Assembly (NCBI RefSeq): GCF_001941625.1
Contig: NZ_CP016076.1
Coordinates: 5,750,001 to 5,814,000 of the forward strand
Reading direction: 5' to 3'
From: Actinoalloteichus fjordicus
GTDB taxonomy: Bacteria; Actinomycetota; Actinomycetes; Mycobacteriales; Pseudonocardiaceae
Length of the DNA stretch: 64,000 bases
Every line of letters begins with the position of its first letter. Within the stretch, counting starts at the first letter, position 1. Below the pieces are notes generated by a model, which was given only the letters and a program-made list of their open reading frames with translations, did no database searches and was not told the DNA's origin. The position numbers and the translations under genes are program-made. Below are positions 1 through 9,101 of the stretch, in pieces.

Positions 1-756
1 GTCGAGCAGGGCGCCCAGCGTCGCGCCGTCCAGGCCCGCCTCGGCCTCGGCCAGTTCGCCGTCTGGCAGCAGGATCACCGCCTCGACTCCGCCCTTCGCA
101 GGCAGCCCGACGACCTGCCAGCCCGAGCGGACGGCGTAGGGCATCCGCTCCGTCAGCGTCATCGTCGGCACCTCGCGGACGCCCGCCCTCGCGTGGAACG
201 GCAGCGGGCTGGTGGCGCCCTCGGTGAACCGATTGACCCACGCCGTCTTGAGGTACAGGGCGTTGACCAGCGCCGCCATCGTTCGCTTCTCGACGGTTCC
301 TGCGGGCAGCAGCTCCGGAATGAGCCCCCTGGTGAGGTCGGCGACGTCCTCGTTGATCAACGTGCGCGCGCCCTCCGGGTCCGCCTCGAACGGCGCACCC
401 TTGACCGCGCCGCCCGGCCACTGTTCGAGGTTGCGCCGGAACGAGGGGTGGACGACGAGATCGTCCCTGGTCCACAACGTGTTCGCCACCGAGAGGATCG
501 GCGGGTCCTCGCCACCGCCCGAGGTGCTCAGCTCCGCCGACGCGATCAGCGGCCCCGCGACCCGATGCAGGTCGTCCGGCGAGCCGTCGGTGAGCACGCG
601 GCTCAGTTCGTCTCGGGTGCTGCCCCGCGCGCCCGCCGCGGCCAGGCCGAGCGCGCTGGCGACGGACAGCGGTGACCAGCAGAAGTCACCGCCGTCGCTC
701 GGAGCGAGCGCCCGGTGCAGGTTCAGTGCGAAGGAGAGGTGTGCACGGTCGTCCAC
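1..756 (-). CDS. Serpin family protein (partial, C-terminus cut off)
   Basis: Protease inhibitor of the serpin fold, truncated by the left edge of the window: 252 codons are visible and the reactive-centre loop near the C-terminus is missing. Core serpin segments are readable: 'FCWSPLSVASALGLAAAGA', 'NTLWTRDDL', 'VNALYLKTAW' and 'VEAVILLPDG'. The start is taken as GTG at 756, about 12 bases after an AGGGG; two TTG codons just upstream are alternatives. No signal peptide follows this start, so an intracellular location is inferred. Whether it is inhibitory cannot be judged without the loop. The family assignment is firm from the conserved core. Confidence 0.85.
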   Translation of the reverse strand, partial: MDDRAHLSFALNLHRALAPSDGGDFCWSPLSVASALGLAAAGARGSTRDELSRVLTDGSPDDLHRVAGPLIASAELSTSGGGEDPPILSVANTLWTRDDLVVHPSFRRNLEQWPGGAVKGAPFEADPEGARTLINEDVADLTRGLIPELLPAGTVEKRTMAALVNALYLKTAWVNRFTEGATSPLPFHARAGVREVPTMTLTERMPYAVRSGWQVVGLPAKGGVEAVILLPDGELAEAEAGLDGATLGALLD

Positions 757-1217
757 GGTGATCAACAACCCCTGTCTGTCGTCGGCTCGATCGGCGAAAG
801 GCGCACGGACGCGTGACCGAGCGGCAGGCCCAACACGCTGCGGCAGACATCGGCGGTGACGTCCATCGGGTTCCGACGGCTGGTCGGAGTCGCCGTCCGA
901 CGGCCTTCCTCCGCCGTCGCGATCCCCTGCGGGACCTTCCCGCCGGCTCTCTCGGCGGGACATCCCACCGAATCTCCTGGCGGGACCTTCCCACCGCGAC
1001 CTCCCGGCCGCGACCTCCGATCAGCGCAACTCGGCCCCGGCGACCCCGGCTCGGCAGCGCCGCCGCTCGTGATCAACAGGCAGCCCCGCTGCCCGCCGAG
1101 CGAACATCGGAGCCTCGGCCCGGCGCCGCGCCCCCTGACGAGGTCGTCAGGTGCGAGAGCGATCCGCGCGCCATGGGCCCAGTCTGCCGGCCGAAGCGGG
1201 TCGGCCGGGGAGATCGC
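757..1217. other. Intergenic region between the serpin gene and dgt
   Basis: I see no convincing gene here. The stretch lies upstream of the serpin gene and downstream of dgt. It holds the three spaced palindromes listed separately at 929-995. Confidence 0.5.
929..995. repeat. Three evenly spaced GGGA/TCCC palindromes
   Basis: Three related inverted repeats read 'GCGGGACCTTCCCGC' (929-943), 'GGCGGGACATCCCACC' (954-969) and 'GGCGGGACCTTCCCACC' (979-995). Their centres are about 25.5 bp apart. They lie 170-240 bp upstream of the serpin start and are the only clear structure in this gap, so they may be operator sites or a small repeat family. Confidence 0.6.
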
Positions 1218-2489
1218 TCACTCGATGCCGGGGCCGTCCCGGCCGGTCAGTCTGGCGTGCCACCGCACCGCCTGGCCGTCGGTCAGCGCGGCCACCTGGT
1301 CCAGGACCACCCGCAGCCGCGCCGCGTCGTCGCCCGCGACCTCCCAGGCGGGCCGCAACGCCGGGTCCAGCTCGTCGGGTGCTCGGTCGGCCAGTGCCTC
1401 GACCAGTTCGGCCAGCAGCTCGCGCTGGATGGTCTGCACCTGAAGCCGCTTCGGATCGCTCATCACATACCGCAGGGCGACCGCCTTGAGCAGGGCGACC
1501 TCGGCGGCGACCTCGGCGGGGACCACCAGATCGGCCCGGTAGCGACACAGTGGACCGTCGCCGAACTTCGCCCTGGTCCCGGACACCGCGGCGGCGGCGA
1601 ACCGGCCGACCAGTTCGCTGGTGAGACGCTTCAATGCCACCTGGTCGGACAGGCTGCCCGCGTGATCCAGGACGTCGACGACCACGGGCAGCCGCAGCAG
1701 CCCCTCGGCGGCGGCCTCCAGCGCGGCCGAGGAGTCGTCGGAGAAGCTCTCGGCCGCCAGCCGCGCCACGGCGGCCCGTTCCGCCGGATCGGCCAGCAGT
1801 CGCAGGGAGATCCGGCCGGACAACACCCCGTCCTCCACGTCGTGGACGGAGTAGGCGACGTCGTCCGCCCAGTCCATGACCTGCGCCTCCAGGCAACGAC
1901 GCCGGTCGGGGGCGCCCGCACGCATCCAGCCGAAGACCGGGAGGTCGTCCTCGTAGACACCGAACTTCCGCGTGCCTGCGACGCGCGGCCACGGATACTT
2001 CGTCGACGCGTCCAGCGAGGCCCTGGTCAGGTTGAGCCCGTGCGGACTGCCGTCCTCGGCCAACGCCTTGGGTTCGAGGCGGGTGAGGATGCGCAGCGTC
2101 TGGGCGTTGGCCTCGAAGCCGCCGCACGGACCGGCGGCGGCGTCCAGCGCCCGCTCCCCGTTGTGGCCGAACGGCGGATGGCCGATGTCGTGTGCCAGCC
2201 CGGCGGTGTCGACGATGTCGGGATCACAGCCCAGCTCGGCGCCGATGCCTCGGCCGATCTGGGCCACCTCCAGCGAGTGAGTGAGCCGAGTGCGCGGCAC
2301 ATCGCCCTCGTCGGGCCCGACCACCTGGGTCTTGCCCGCAAGCCTGCGCAGGGCCGCGGAGTGCAGCACCCTGGCCCGGTCGCGCGCGAAGGCACTGCGC
2401 TGTTCGGCCCGGCCTGCGTCGAGGACGGCGTGCTTGGGCGGTTCGCTCAGCAGACGAGCCGCGTCATGGTCGCGGTAGTCGGACGACAC
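1218..2489 (-). CDS. dgt: Deoxyguanosinetriphosphate triphosphohydrolase-like protein
   Basis: HD-superfamily dNTP triphosphohydrolase that cleaves dGTP and related dNTPs to deoxynucleoside and triphosphate, so it acts on dNTP pools. The metal-binding HD site is visible: '[15 protein letters not shown]' supplies the first His and '[15 protein letters not shown]' the HD pair, with a later '[12 protein letters not shown]' Asp. The N-terminal '[21 protein letters not shown]' region is typical of the actinobacterial branch. Its 423 residues match the usual length. The start is GTG at 2489. In mycobacteria dgt sits beside dnaG; here the serpin gene follows instead. Confidence 0.93.
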   Translation of the reverse strand: MSSDYRDHDAARLLSEPPKHAVLDAGRAEQRSAFARDRARVLHSAALRRLAGKTQVVGPDEGDVPRTRLTHSLEVAQIGRGIGAELGCDPDIVDTAGLAHDIGHPPFGHNGERALDAAAGPCGGFEANAQTLRILTRLEPKALAEDGSPHGLNLTRASLDASTKYPWPRVAGTRKFGVYEDDLPVFGWMRAGAPDRRRCLEAQVMDWADDVAYSVHDVEDGVLSGRISLRLLADPAERAAVARLAAESFSDDSSAALEAAAEGLLRLPVVVDVLDHAGSLSDQVALKRLTSELVGRFAAAAVSGTRAKFGDGPLCRYRADLVVPAEVAAEVALLKAVALRYVMSDPKRLQVQTIQRELLAELVEALADRAPDELDPALRPAWEVAGDDAARLRVVLDQVAALTDGQAVRWHARLTGRDGPGIE

Positions 2490-2634
2490 CGGGGCAGCCT
2501 AAGGGCAGGGTGCGGGTCTCGACAGGGTGCCTGCCGGGATGCCGCCGTTCGAGCGGGCGGAACCACCCGACTCCTGAAGAACCACGTGATCGCGATCCTG
2601 CGGCAGCACAGCCGGGACCGGTGATCGTCCCGGA

Positions 2635-3291
2635 TCACTTGAGCCCGTTGTCCTCGCCCTCGGCGGGAGCGTGGGTGAAGCGGTAATGGAGCAGGGCGGC
2701 CGTCTCTCGCAGGATGTAGCGGGCCTGGGTCTCCCTGGTCTGCACGATCGGACCACGTCGGGTCGGTGACACCCAGGCGTCGATGCCTGCGTCACGAGCC
2801 ATGGTCCTGGCCCGCAGCGAGTGCCACGGGTCGCTGACGATCACGGCCGAGTCCCACCCTCGTTCGGAGATGGCGCGCGCGGCGACCCGGAAGCTGCCCA
2901 GGGTGTCGACGCCTTCGCCGACGGCGACCACCCGGTCCTGCGGGATGCCGTGTTCGACCAGCCAGAACTCGCCTGCCTCCGCCTCGGTGTAGTTGTCCCC
3001 TGCCTGTCTGCCGCCCACCGTCAGGATGTGGTCGGCGACGCCCGACTCGTAGAGCGTCACGGCGTGCTCCAGTCGCGCCTCCAGCACGGCGGACGGTCTC
3101 CCGTCGTACTGGGCCGCACCGAGCACCACAACGACGTCGGCGCGACTGCGGTCGTCCTGACGGGCCACGAACCACACCCGGAACAGCGTGCCGCCGACCA
3201 CGAGCGCCATGATCAACATGGTGCCGACGACGGTGCGAGTCAGCAGCCTGCCGAGGTGGAGACCCCGCAGCCGGTCCTCAGGGGCGGTCAT
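2635..3291 (-). CDS. YdcF/SanA-like membrane protein (DUF218)
   Basis: Protein of 218 residues with one N-terminal transmembrane helix (about residues 18-38) and an extracytoplasmic DUF218 domain. 'ADVVVVLGAAQYDGRPS', 'ILTVGGRQAGDNYTEAEAG' and 'AVIVSDPWHSLRARTMARD' are the family's conserved blocks. Relatives (YdcF, SanA, ElyC) are linked to envelope or peptidoglycan-precursor functions, but the substrate is unknown. The ATG at 3291 is chosen because the reading frame upstream of it is Arg/Pro-rich low-quality sequence. It is transcribed towards dgt, 145 bp away. Confidence 0.85.
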   Translation of the reverse strand: MTAPEDRLRGLHLGRLLTRTVVGTMLIMALVVGGTLFRVWFVARQDDRSRADVVVVLGAAQYDGRPSAVLEARLEHAVTLYESGVADHILTVGGRQAGDNYTEAEAGEFWLVEHGIPQDRVVAVGEGVDTLGSFRVAARAISERGWDSAVIVSDPWHSLRARTMARDAGIDAWVSPTRRGPIVQTRETQARYILRETAALLHYRFTHAPAEGEDNGLK

Positions 3292-3556
3292 GTCGGAGAT
3301 CGTCGCAGAGCGGCGGGTGTCCTGGCGACGGTGGTCTGGATTTTTCGACCGTCTCCCGCGCGTCGTCCGGCCCGGCCGGGACGGTGCGGGTCGACGACCG
3401 CCGGACCGGGCCCGCCGCCGTCGGTGCGGCCGGCTCGGGCGTCGGTCGCCCCCGAACCGCGCGACGGCCCGAGGTCGCGGGGCGCCCGGACCCGCGCTGG
3501 CGGCGCCGTGCAGGCCCCGGCTCAGCGGATCGACGACCGACCGCCAGGATGGGCCG

Positions 3557-4294
3557 ATGCCAGCCGACCAGCCCACGATCCTCGCCACGTCCGGTGGAAT
3601 GCGCCGGGGCGCCAGCACCGAGATCGAGTTCGCGCCGCTGATCCACTTCGCCGTCGAGCTCTCCGGCGTGACGGGACGCAGGCCACGACTCTGTCACGTG
3701 GGCACGGCAAGCGGCGATCAACGCTGGCAGAGCGCCGCGGTCACCGAGGCGGGTCGCCAGGCAGACATCGAGGTCACCGCACTGAACCTGTTCCCGATGC
3801 CGCCCACCACGGATCTCACGGGACTGGTGCTGGCGCACGACGTCGTGTGGGTCAACGGCGGTTCGGTGGCGAACCTGCTCGCCGTGTGGCGGGTGCACGG
3901 CCTGCCCGAGGTGCTGCGACAGGCCTGGGAGGCCGGTGTGGTGCTCGGCGGTGTGTCCGCAGGCTCGCTGTGCTGGTTCGTCGGCGGCCCGACCGACTCC
4001 TTCGGCCCGGACCTGCGGCTGGTCACCGACGGGCTGGCGCTGCTGCCCTATGGCAACGGCGTGCATTACGACTCGGAGGCCGCCCGCAGGCCCGCCGTCC
4101 ATGCCGCCGTCGCCTCGGGGGCGCTGCCGCCCGCCCACTGCACGGACGACGGCGCGGGCCTGCTCTACCACGGCACGACGCTGGTCGAGGCCGTGGCGGA
4201 GAACGGGCAGGCGGGTGCCTATCTGGTGGAGCGGGACGCCTCCGCCGAGACGGGCGCGGTCGAACAGCGGCTGGACGTCCGTCGCCTGCCCTGA
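3557..4294 (+). CDS. pepE: Peptidase E (S51 family) dipeptidase
   Basis: Serine peptidase with the class-I-glutamine-amidotransferase-like fold; family members hydrolyse Asp-X dipeptides in the cytoplasm. The nucleophile elbow is 'GVVLGGVSAGSLCWF'. It is preceded by 'VVWVNGGSVANLLAVW', which matches the NGGN-type strand of the family, and by 'ILATSGGMRRG' at the N-terminus. The 245-residue length is normal. The ATG at 3557 follows a possible CAGGAT -10 hexamer by only six bases, so the message could be leaderless. It converges on glyS. Confidence 0.88.
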   Translation: MPADQPTILATSGGMRRGASTEIEFAPLIHFAVELSGVTGRRPRLCHVGTASGDQRWQSAAVTEAGRQADIEVTALNLFPMPPTTDLTGLVLAHDVVWVNGGSVANLLAVWRVHGLPEVLRQAWEAGVVLGGVSAGSLCWFVGGPTDSFGPDLRLVTDGLALLPYGNGVHYDSEAARRPAVHAAVASGALPPAHCTDDGAGLLYHGTTLVEAVAENGQAGAYLVERDASAETGAVEQRLDVRRLP

Positions 4295-4415
4295 ATCGCC
4301 CGGCGCAGCGGCCCGCGCGGCGCCGCGTCGAACGACCGCAGCCGAGCCCTGCCGGGCAGGCGGCCTCCGCCCGCACCCTCCGCCGCCCCTGCGACGTCCG
4401 AGGCCGGGAGCCCGC

Positions 4416-5807
4416 TCAGCAGCCGCGCAGCCGGAAGGCCAGGTAGTCGTTGAGCTTGTCCAGCGACACCCGCTCCTGGACGAGGCTGTCCCGGTCCCGG
4501 ACGGTGACCGCGTGGTCGAGAAGGCCGTCGAAGTCCACCGTGACGCAGAACGGGGTGCCGATCTCGTCCTGCCGCCGGTAGCGCCGCCCGATGGCCCCGG
4601 AGTCGTCGAACTCGACGTTCCAGCTGCGTCGCAGCTCCGCCGTCACGGCCGCCGCCTGCGGCGCGAGGTCGGGGCTGCGCGACACCGGCAGCACTCCGAC
4701 CTTCACCGGGGCGAGCCTGCGGTCCAGCCGCAGCACCACCCGCCGGTCGACGCCGCCGATCGGGTTGGGCGTCTCCTCCTCGGTGTAGGCGTCCAACAGA
4801 AAGGCCAGCACCGCCCGACCGACCCCGACCGAGGGCCCGATGACGAAGGGCCGATACCGGCTGCCCGCCGCGCGGTCGTAGTAGGACAGATCGACGCCGG
4901 TGCGCTCCGCGTGGGCGTCGAGGTCGAAGTCGCCCCGATTGGCGATCCCCTCCAGCTCGTCCCACTCCCGGCCGGGGAACCCGAACCGGTACTCGACGTC
5001 GACCGTGCGACGCGAGTAGTGCGCCAGGTGGTCCGCCGGATGCGGGTAGTGCCGGAGGTTCTGCCGGTCGACGCCCAGGCCGGTGTACCAGTCGGTGCGC
5101 GCGTCGATCCAGTACCGGTGCCAGTGCTCGTCCTGATCCGGCGGCACGAAGTAGGCCAGCTCCATCAGCTCGAACTCGCGGGAGCGGAACAGGAAGTCGC
5201 CGGGGGTGACCTCGTTGCGGAAGACCTTGCCGATCTGGCCGACGCCGAAGGGCGGACGGCGACGCCCGGTGGCCTGCACGGAGTGGAAGTTCACGAAGGC
5301 ACCCTGGGCCGTCTCCGGCCGAAGGTGATACGGGCTGTCATCCGCCTCGTCCGGCCCCAGCCGGGTGGCCAGCATCCCGCTGGACAGGCTCGGCTGGGTG
5401 AACCGTCCGCGACTTCCGCAGTCCGGGCAGGTGAGCGCCAGCAGCGCGCGTTCGTCCAGTTCCTCGCCCGTGCGGGCCCGGTACTCCTCGACGAGCTCCG
5501 CCGCCGGGAACCGGTGATGGCATGCGGTGCACTGGACGAGAAGGGCCACGAACTCCTCGACGTGACCGGAGGCGGCCCACACCTCGCGCGGCAGGATCAC
5601 CGAGGTGTCCAGGCCGACGACGTCGTCCCTGCCGTGGACGACGGCCTTCCACCACTGCCGCTTGACGTTCTCCTTCAGCTCGACGCCCAGCGGCCCGTAG
5701 TCCCAGGCCGCCCGGACCCCGCCGTAGATCTCCCCGCTCGGGTAGACCAGGCCTCGGGCCCGGCAGAGTCTGACGATGGTGTCGATCCGATCGGCATCGG
5801 CAGGCAC
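4416..5807 (-). CDS. glyS: Glycine--tRNA ligase (alpha2 dimeric type)
   Basis: Charges tRNA-Gly with glycine. This is the single-chain class II enzyme found in actinobacteria and eukaryotes, 463 residues. Visible parts are motif 1 near '[17 protein letters not shown]', a four-Cys zinc insertion ('CTACHHRF' and 'CPDCGSRG'), motif 2 '[19 protein letters not shown]' and motif 3 '[17 protein letters not shown]', followed by the anticodon-binding domain. The start is GTG at 5807 with GGGGAG six bases upstream; the ORF continues further upstream but without typical sequence. The smtB/furB pair lies upstream, as in mycobacteria. Confidence 0.96.
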   Translation of the reverse strand: MPADADRIDTIVRLCRARGLVYPSGEIYGGVRAAWDYGPLGVELKENVKRQWWKAVVHGRDDVVGLDTSVILPREVWAASGHVEEFVALLVQCTACHHRFPAAELVEEYRARTGEELDERALLALTCPDCGSRGRFTQPSLSSGMLATRLGPDEADDSPYHLRPETAQGAFVNFHSVQATGRRRPPFGVGQIGKVFRNEVTPGDFLFRSREFELMELAYFVPPDQDEHWHRYWIDARTDWYTGLGVDRQNLRHYPHPADHLAHYSRRTVDVEYRFGFPGREWDELEGIANRGDFDLDAHAERTGVDLSYYDRAAGSRYRPFVIGPSVGVGRAVLAFLLDAYTEEETPNPIGGVDRRVVLRLDRRLAPVKVGVLPVSRSPDLAPQAAAVTAELRRSWNVEFDDSGAIGRRYRRQDEIGTPFCVTVDFDGLLDHAVTVRDRDSLVQERVSLDKLNDYLAFRLRGC

Positions 5808-5946
5808 GGACGCTCCCCAAGGCCTGGTGAACTGCGTGGCAGGCGGTCGGAGTCGAGCGTAGCGGCCGGGGCGGCGATGACGACCATGAGCGTGAAGTGC
5901 AGGTCGGGGCAGGTGACCGACCGCGATCGAAGATCGTCTGCGCTGC

Positions 5947-6672
5947 TCAGGCGACGTCGGGTGTGCCCACCAGGGTGGCGACCACGATGCGGTTGTCCTC
6001 GTAGCCCGACGGGCCGCCGACATAACGCCCGCCACAGGTCACCAGGACCAGTCGGTGATCGCCGTCCTGACCGAACAGGTCGGCGGCCCGGCCGGGCAGT
6101 TCGTCCTTGTGCAGGGTCAGCACCTCGCTGGTCTGATAGGTCCACTCGCCGCCGTCGACGTCGACGATCTCGATGCGCTCGCCGACCTCGGCGCGGTGGA
6201 GCTGATCGAAGGGGCCGAGGGCACCCTGCCAGTTCACATGGCCCGCCATCACCGACGCGCCGGCTGCGGCGCCAAGCCCGGCTCCCCACCAGGTGGCCTC
6301 GCCGAGGCTGTCCGGCACCGGCAGCGTGCCGGTGGCGTCGACCTCTTCGCGTACCAGGCGCGCGGAGCCGCCGTCGGCCAGGTAGATCGTCCCCGGCTGC
6401 CTGGCGTGCTCGGCAGGCGGCGGGGCAGGCTGAGCCTCGGGCGTCTCCTCCGCCGTCGGCTCGGCCTCGGCGGAGGGTGTGTCACCCGCCGCACTCGCGG
6501 AGCCGGGCACGACGCTCGGGTTGCCCACCAGTCCACCGACGGTGATGCCGATCGTCACGGCGGCGAGGACGGCGATCAGCGACGTCGTCCGCCCCCGAGT
6601 CCAGAACCGCTGACGAGTCTGCTCAGCCGCAGCCGAACCGTGCGGTCCATCCTCCGAAAGGGGTCGTCCCAC
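5947..6672 (-). CDS. Class F sortase
   Basis: Membrane-anchored transpeptidase-type sortase of 241 residues, expected outside the membrane. It has a short cytoplasmic head, one transmembrane helix (about residues 28-52, '[20 protein letters not shown]'), a Pro/Glu/Ala-rich linker and a C-terminal sortase barrel. The catalytic residues are readable: His in '[10 protein letters not shown]', Cys in 'LVLVTCGG' and Arg in 'YEDNRIVVA'. It stands alone with no pilin or substrate gene next to it, which is common for class E/F sortases. The start is GTG at 6672. Confidence 0.9.
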   Translation of the reverse strand: MGRPLSEDGPHGSAAAEQTRQRFWTRGRTTSLIAVLAAVTIGITVGGLVGNPSVVPGSASAAGDTPSAEAEPTAEETPEAQPAPPPAEHARQPGTIYLADGGSARLVREEVDATGTLPVPDSLGEATWWGAGLGAAAGASVMAGHVNWQGALGPFDQLHRAEVGERIEIVDVDGGEWTYQTSEVLTLHKDELPGRAADLFGQDGDHRLVLVTCGGRYVGGPSGYEDNRIVVATLVGTPDVA

Positions 6673-6972
6673 CGGTCATCAGCCTCTCACTCCGTGTAGT
6701 CACGCTGCCGACCATGCCGGTTCCGGATGATGGCAGAGCGACGGAGCAGGCAGGCAGGAAGTCGACGAAGATGACATCGAAGCTCACTCGATCAGCCCAG
6801 CCGCCGCCGATCGGCCCCGGCCACGAGGCAGGCGGCAGATTCGTCGTCACGGCCTGCCGCCGCCCGGTGTGGGCCCGCCGGGCCAGGCACCCGGCCTGCG
6901 AGCACCCTGGCGACCGGCAGGCACTCGACCGGCGGAGCGTGCCGACACGGCGGGACGATCCGGCGACGGACG

Positions 6973-7371
6973 TCAGCGCCGGGGAACGTCCGGGCCCGCG
7001 ACCTCGCCGAGTCGGACGCTGTCGCGGTCCTCGGCCAACAGGCTGTCCTGCTCTCGGAGCGACTCCTCCCCGGAAACCGACTCCACCAGGACCTCGTGCA
7101 CGGCCGAGCCGCCGACCTCGGCTCTGGAGAGGAACGGGACGACGTGTTCTCGCACGTCGAAGGGCGACAGCGCCCGGCGGTAGGCCACCACCGAGTCGAA
7201 GCGGGCGATCAGCGTCCAGTCGACGCCCTCGGCATCGTGCTCGACGGTCCGCGCGAGCTGTACGCCCCGACAGCCGGGCTGCGCGCCGAGCAGCCGCATC
7301 GCCGTCCTGGCCTGGGCCAGGAAGTCCTCGATGCCCGTCTCAGGCACGGCATAGCGACAGATGAGCAGCAT
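6973..7371 (-). CDS. Antibiotic biosynthesis monooxygenase (ABM) fold protein
   Basis: Small 132-residue protein whose first ~90 residues ('MLLICRYAVPETGIEDFLAQ', then 'LLGAQPGCRGVQLARTVEH') fit the dimeric alpha-beta ABM/YgiN barrel. Members range from quinol or polyketide monooxygenases to heme-degrading enzymes, so no substrate can be named. The C-terminal ~35 residues are charged and probably disordered. It sits alone between the sortase and a divergent small membrane protein gene. Confidence 0.7.
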   Translation of the reverse strand: MLLICRYAVPETGIEDFLAQARTAMRLLGAQPGCRGVQLARTVEHDAEGVDWTLIARFDSVVAYRRALSPFDVREHVVPFLSRAEVGGSAVHEVLVESVSGEESLREQDSLLAEDRDSVRLGEVAGPDVPRR

Positions 7372-7606
7372 CGGGCAGGCTCCTTAGAGTCTGTCTTCGG
7401 TCCCTCTCCGCCGTGCGTGGCTGAGCTGCCAGGCGACAGGAGGGAGCCATGGCGGAGTCATGGTGACCGACGACGACGCCGCAGATTGCCGCGCCGCCCC
7501 CGCGCGACTTCAGAAGGCAGGGATCAAGGACGGGCTCTCCAGGACGCGGGGTGCGAGGATAACCGCTCTCGGATCGGACGGGGAGCACGCGGAAGGAGAC
7601 CTGTCG

Positions 7607-7897
7607 GTGCCAGGCAGAGGAGATCGGCGCACACGGCTGACACCGGGCGAGGGGCCGCTGTCGCGGGTGCCTCCCCCGCTGGCCTTCCTGGTCGTCATCG
7701 CGTTGTTCCTGCTCGGAGCGTGGCTGGGCGGCTGGATCGGCGTCACGCTGTTGAGCGCCCTCATCCTGCTCGTCCTGGGCCTGCTGCTCGTCACCTGGCG
7801 GACGCTCACGCCGGGGGAGCGCGCCCTCCGGGTGATCACCCTGCTGATGCTGATTGTGATTACCGCTACTGTCGGCTACAACAGTCTGGCGAGCTGA
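7607..7897 (+). CDS. Small membrane protein (DUF6703-like)
   Basis: A 96-residue protein with a basic, polar head ('VPGRGDRRTRLTPGEGPLSR') and three hydrophobic segments (about residues 24-42, 44-62 and 74-92), so it is an integral membrane protein. The GTG at 7607 is chosen because GGAAGGAG lies about seven bases upstream; the frame is open further upstream but reads poorly. It resembles the small membrane proteins found beside smtB/furB in Pseudonocardiaceae (DUF6703). Its function is unknown. Confidence 0.7.
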   Translation: MPGRGDRRTRLTPGEGPLSRVPPPLAFLVVIALFLLGAWLGGWIGVTLLSALILLVLGLLLVTWRTLTPGERALRVITLLMLIVITATVGYNSLAS

Positions 7898-7962
7898 GCC
7901 GAGAGACGGCGCCGAGGGGCGGGCGGCCGATCGGACGCCCCAGGCAGGCGACGGCCCGCAAC

Positions 7963-7968
7963 TAGTAT
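7963..7968 (+). promoter_or_regulatory. Candidate -10 box for smtB-furB
   Basis: TAGTAT stands out in the GC-rich gap 63 bases upstream of the smtB ATG. No clear -35 and no obvious SmtB 12-2-12 palindrome could be picked out by eye. Confidence 0.35.
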
Positions 7969-8030
7969 GGACGGCAGCAGGCGGGCGACGCCCGACCCCG
8001 CGTCACGACACCCGAGTCCTGGAGACCGAG

Positions 8031-8474
8031 ATGCCCACCGCAGACGCCATGAGGCACGTGCCCGGCCTCGAGCACACCGCCCGAGGCGTGGCGTTGGCCC
8101 CCCATGACGAGGCGCCCGGCTCCCCCTGCGACGAGCGGGCGGCCGCCGGAGACCTGCCCACGCCCGATCCCAAGACGCTGATCGCGGCGGGCGACCTGCT
8201 CCGGGCCCTCGCGGCTCCCGTCCGCATCTCCATCGTCCTCCAGCTCCGGCAGGCGGAACGCTGCGTGCACGAGCTGGTCGAGTCGCTCGGCGTCACACAG
8301 CCCCTGATCAGCCAGCATCTGCGGGTGCTGAAGTCCGCAGGCGTGGTGCAGGGCACCAGGCAGGGCCGCGAAGTGGTGTACCGGCTGGTGGACGAGCATC
8401 TGGCCCACATCGTGGTCGACGCGGTGACGCACGTCGAGGAACCCCAGCCGAGCAGCGGAGCGGAGGACGCGTGA
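8031..8474 (+). CDS. smtB: ArsR/SmtB-family zinc-responsive repressor
   Basis: Winged-helix metal sensor of 147 residues with an acidic, unstructured head of about 45 residues. The HTH is 'ELVESLGVTQPLISQHLRVL'. The C-terminal helix carries Asp-x-His-x10-His-x2-Glu ('DEHLAHIVVDAVTHVEE'), the alpha-5 zinc site of SmtB/CzrA/ZiaR. Zinc binding would release it from its operator. It overlaps furB by four bases (GTGA), the same two-gene arrangement as mycobacterial smtB-furB, where SmtB represses the operon when zinc is low. A strong GGAG precedes the ATG. Confidence 0.92.
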   Translation: MPTADAMRHVPGLEHTARGVALAPHDEAPGSPCDERAAAGDLPTPDPKTLIAAGDLLRALAAPVRISIVLQLRQAERCVHELVESLGVTQPLISQHLRVLKSAGVVQGTRQGREVVYRLVDEHLAHIVVDAVTHVEEPQPSSGAEDA

Positions 8475-8884
8475 CCACCAGTGAGAGACCGTCGACGACG
8501 GTTCCCGGAGTACGCACGACCAGACAGCGCACGGCGGTGTCTCGACTGCTGGACAATCAGCCCGAGTTCCGCTCCGCTCAGGAGATCCATGAGGAGCTGC
8601 GCAGGAACGGGGAGGGCATCGGCCTGACCACGGTCTATCGCACCCTCCAGACCCTCGCTGAGGCAGGCGAGGTGGACATGCTGCGCACCGACACCGGCGA
8701 GGCCGTCTACCGGCGGTGTTCGAGCCACCACCATCACCACCTCGTGTGCAGGCATTGCGGTCGGACCGTGGAGGTGGAGGGGCCCGCGGTGGAGCGCTGG
8801 ACGACCCGCATCGCCGAGGAGCACGGCTTCCACCGCGTCAGTCACACCCTGGAGATCTTCGGCGACTGCGCCGACTGCGTCTGA
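8471..8884 (+). CDS. zur: Fur-family zinc uptake regulator (Zur/FurB)
   Basis: A 137-residue Fur-superfamily repressor. The winged-helix half contains 'TRQRTAVSRLLDNQPEFRSA' and 'GLTTVYRTLQTLAEAGEVD'. The dimerisation half has the His-rich 'SSHHHHHLVCRHCG' and the second CxxC pair in 'GDCADC', which form the structural zinc site. With zinc bound, Zur shuts off zinc-uptake genes. It starts with GTG inside the smtB stop codon, so the two are probably translationally coupled. Zur rather than Fur is inferred from the smtB partner and the glyS/uppS neighbourhood. Confidence 0.92.
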   Translation: MTTSERPSTTVPGVRTTRQRTAVSRLLDNQPEFRSAQEIHEELRRNGEGIGLTTVYRTLQTLAEAGEVDMLRTDTGEAVYRRCSSHHHHHLVCRHCGRTVEVEGPAVERWTTRIAEEHGFHRVSHTLEIFGDCADCV

Positions 8885-9101
8885 CCGCCGCCGACGGCGG
8901 AAGCGGCCCTTCGACGACGTCCGGCCCGGGCAGCGGCCCGCTCACCAGGCCGAAGCACGGCTCCCGTGATTCGAGAGCGTCGACACCGGACAGCGGCCCG
9001 CCGCAGGGCTCGCCATCCGCAGGGTGCCCGGCCCGCTCCCGACCGGTCCGGACTGCGATCACGCTCCGGAGGGCGGCACCCGAGGCGCGGCGTCGACGGG
9101 T

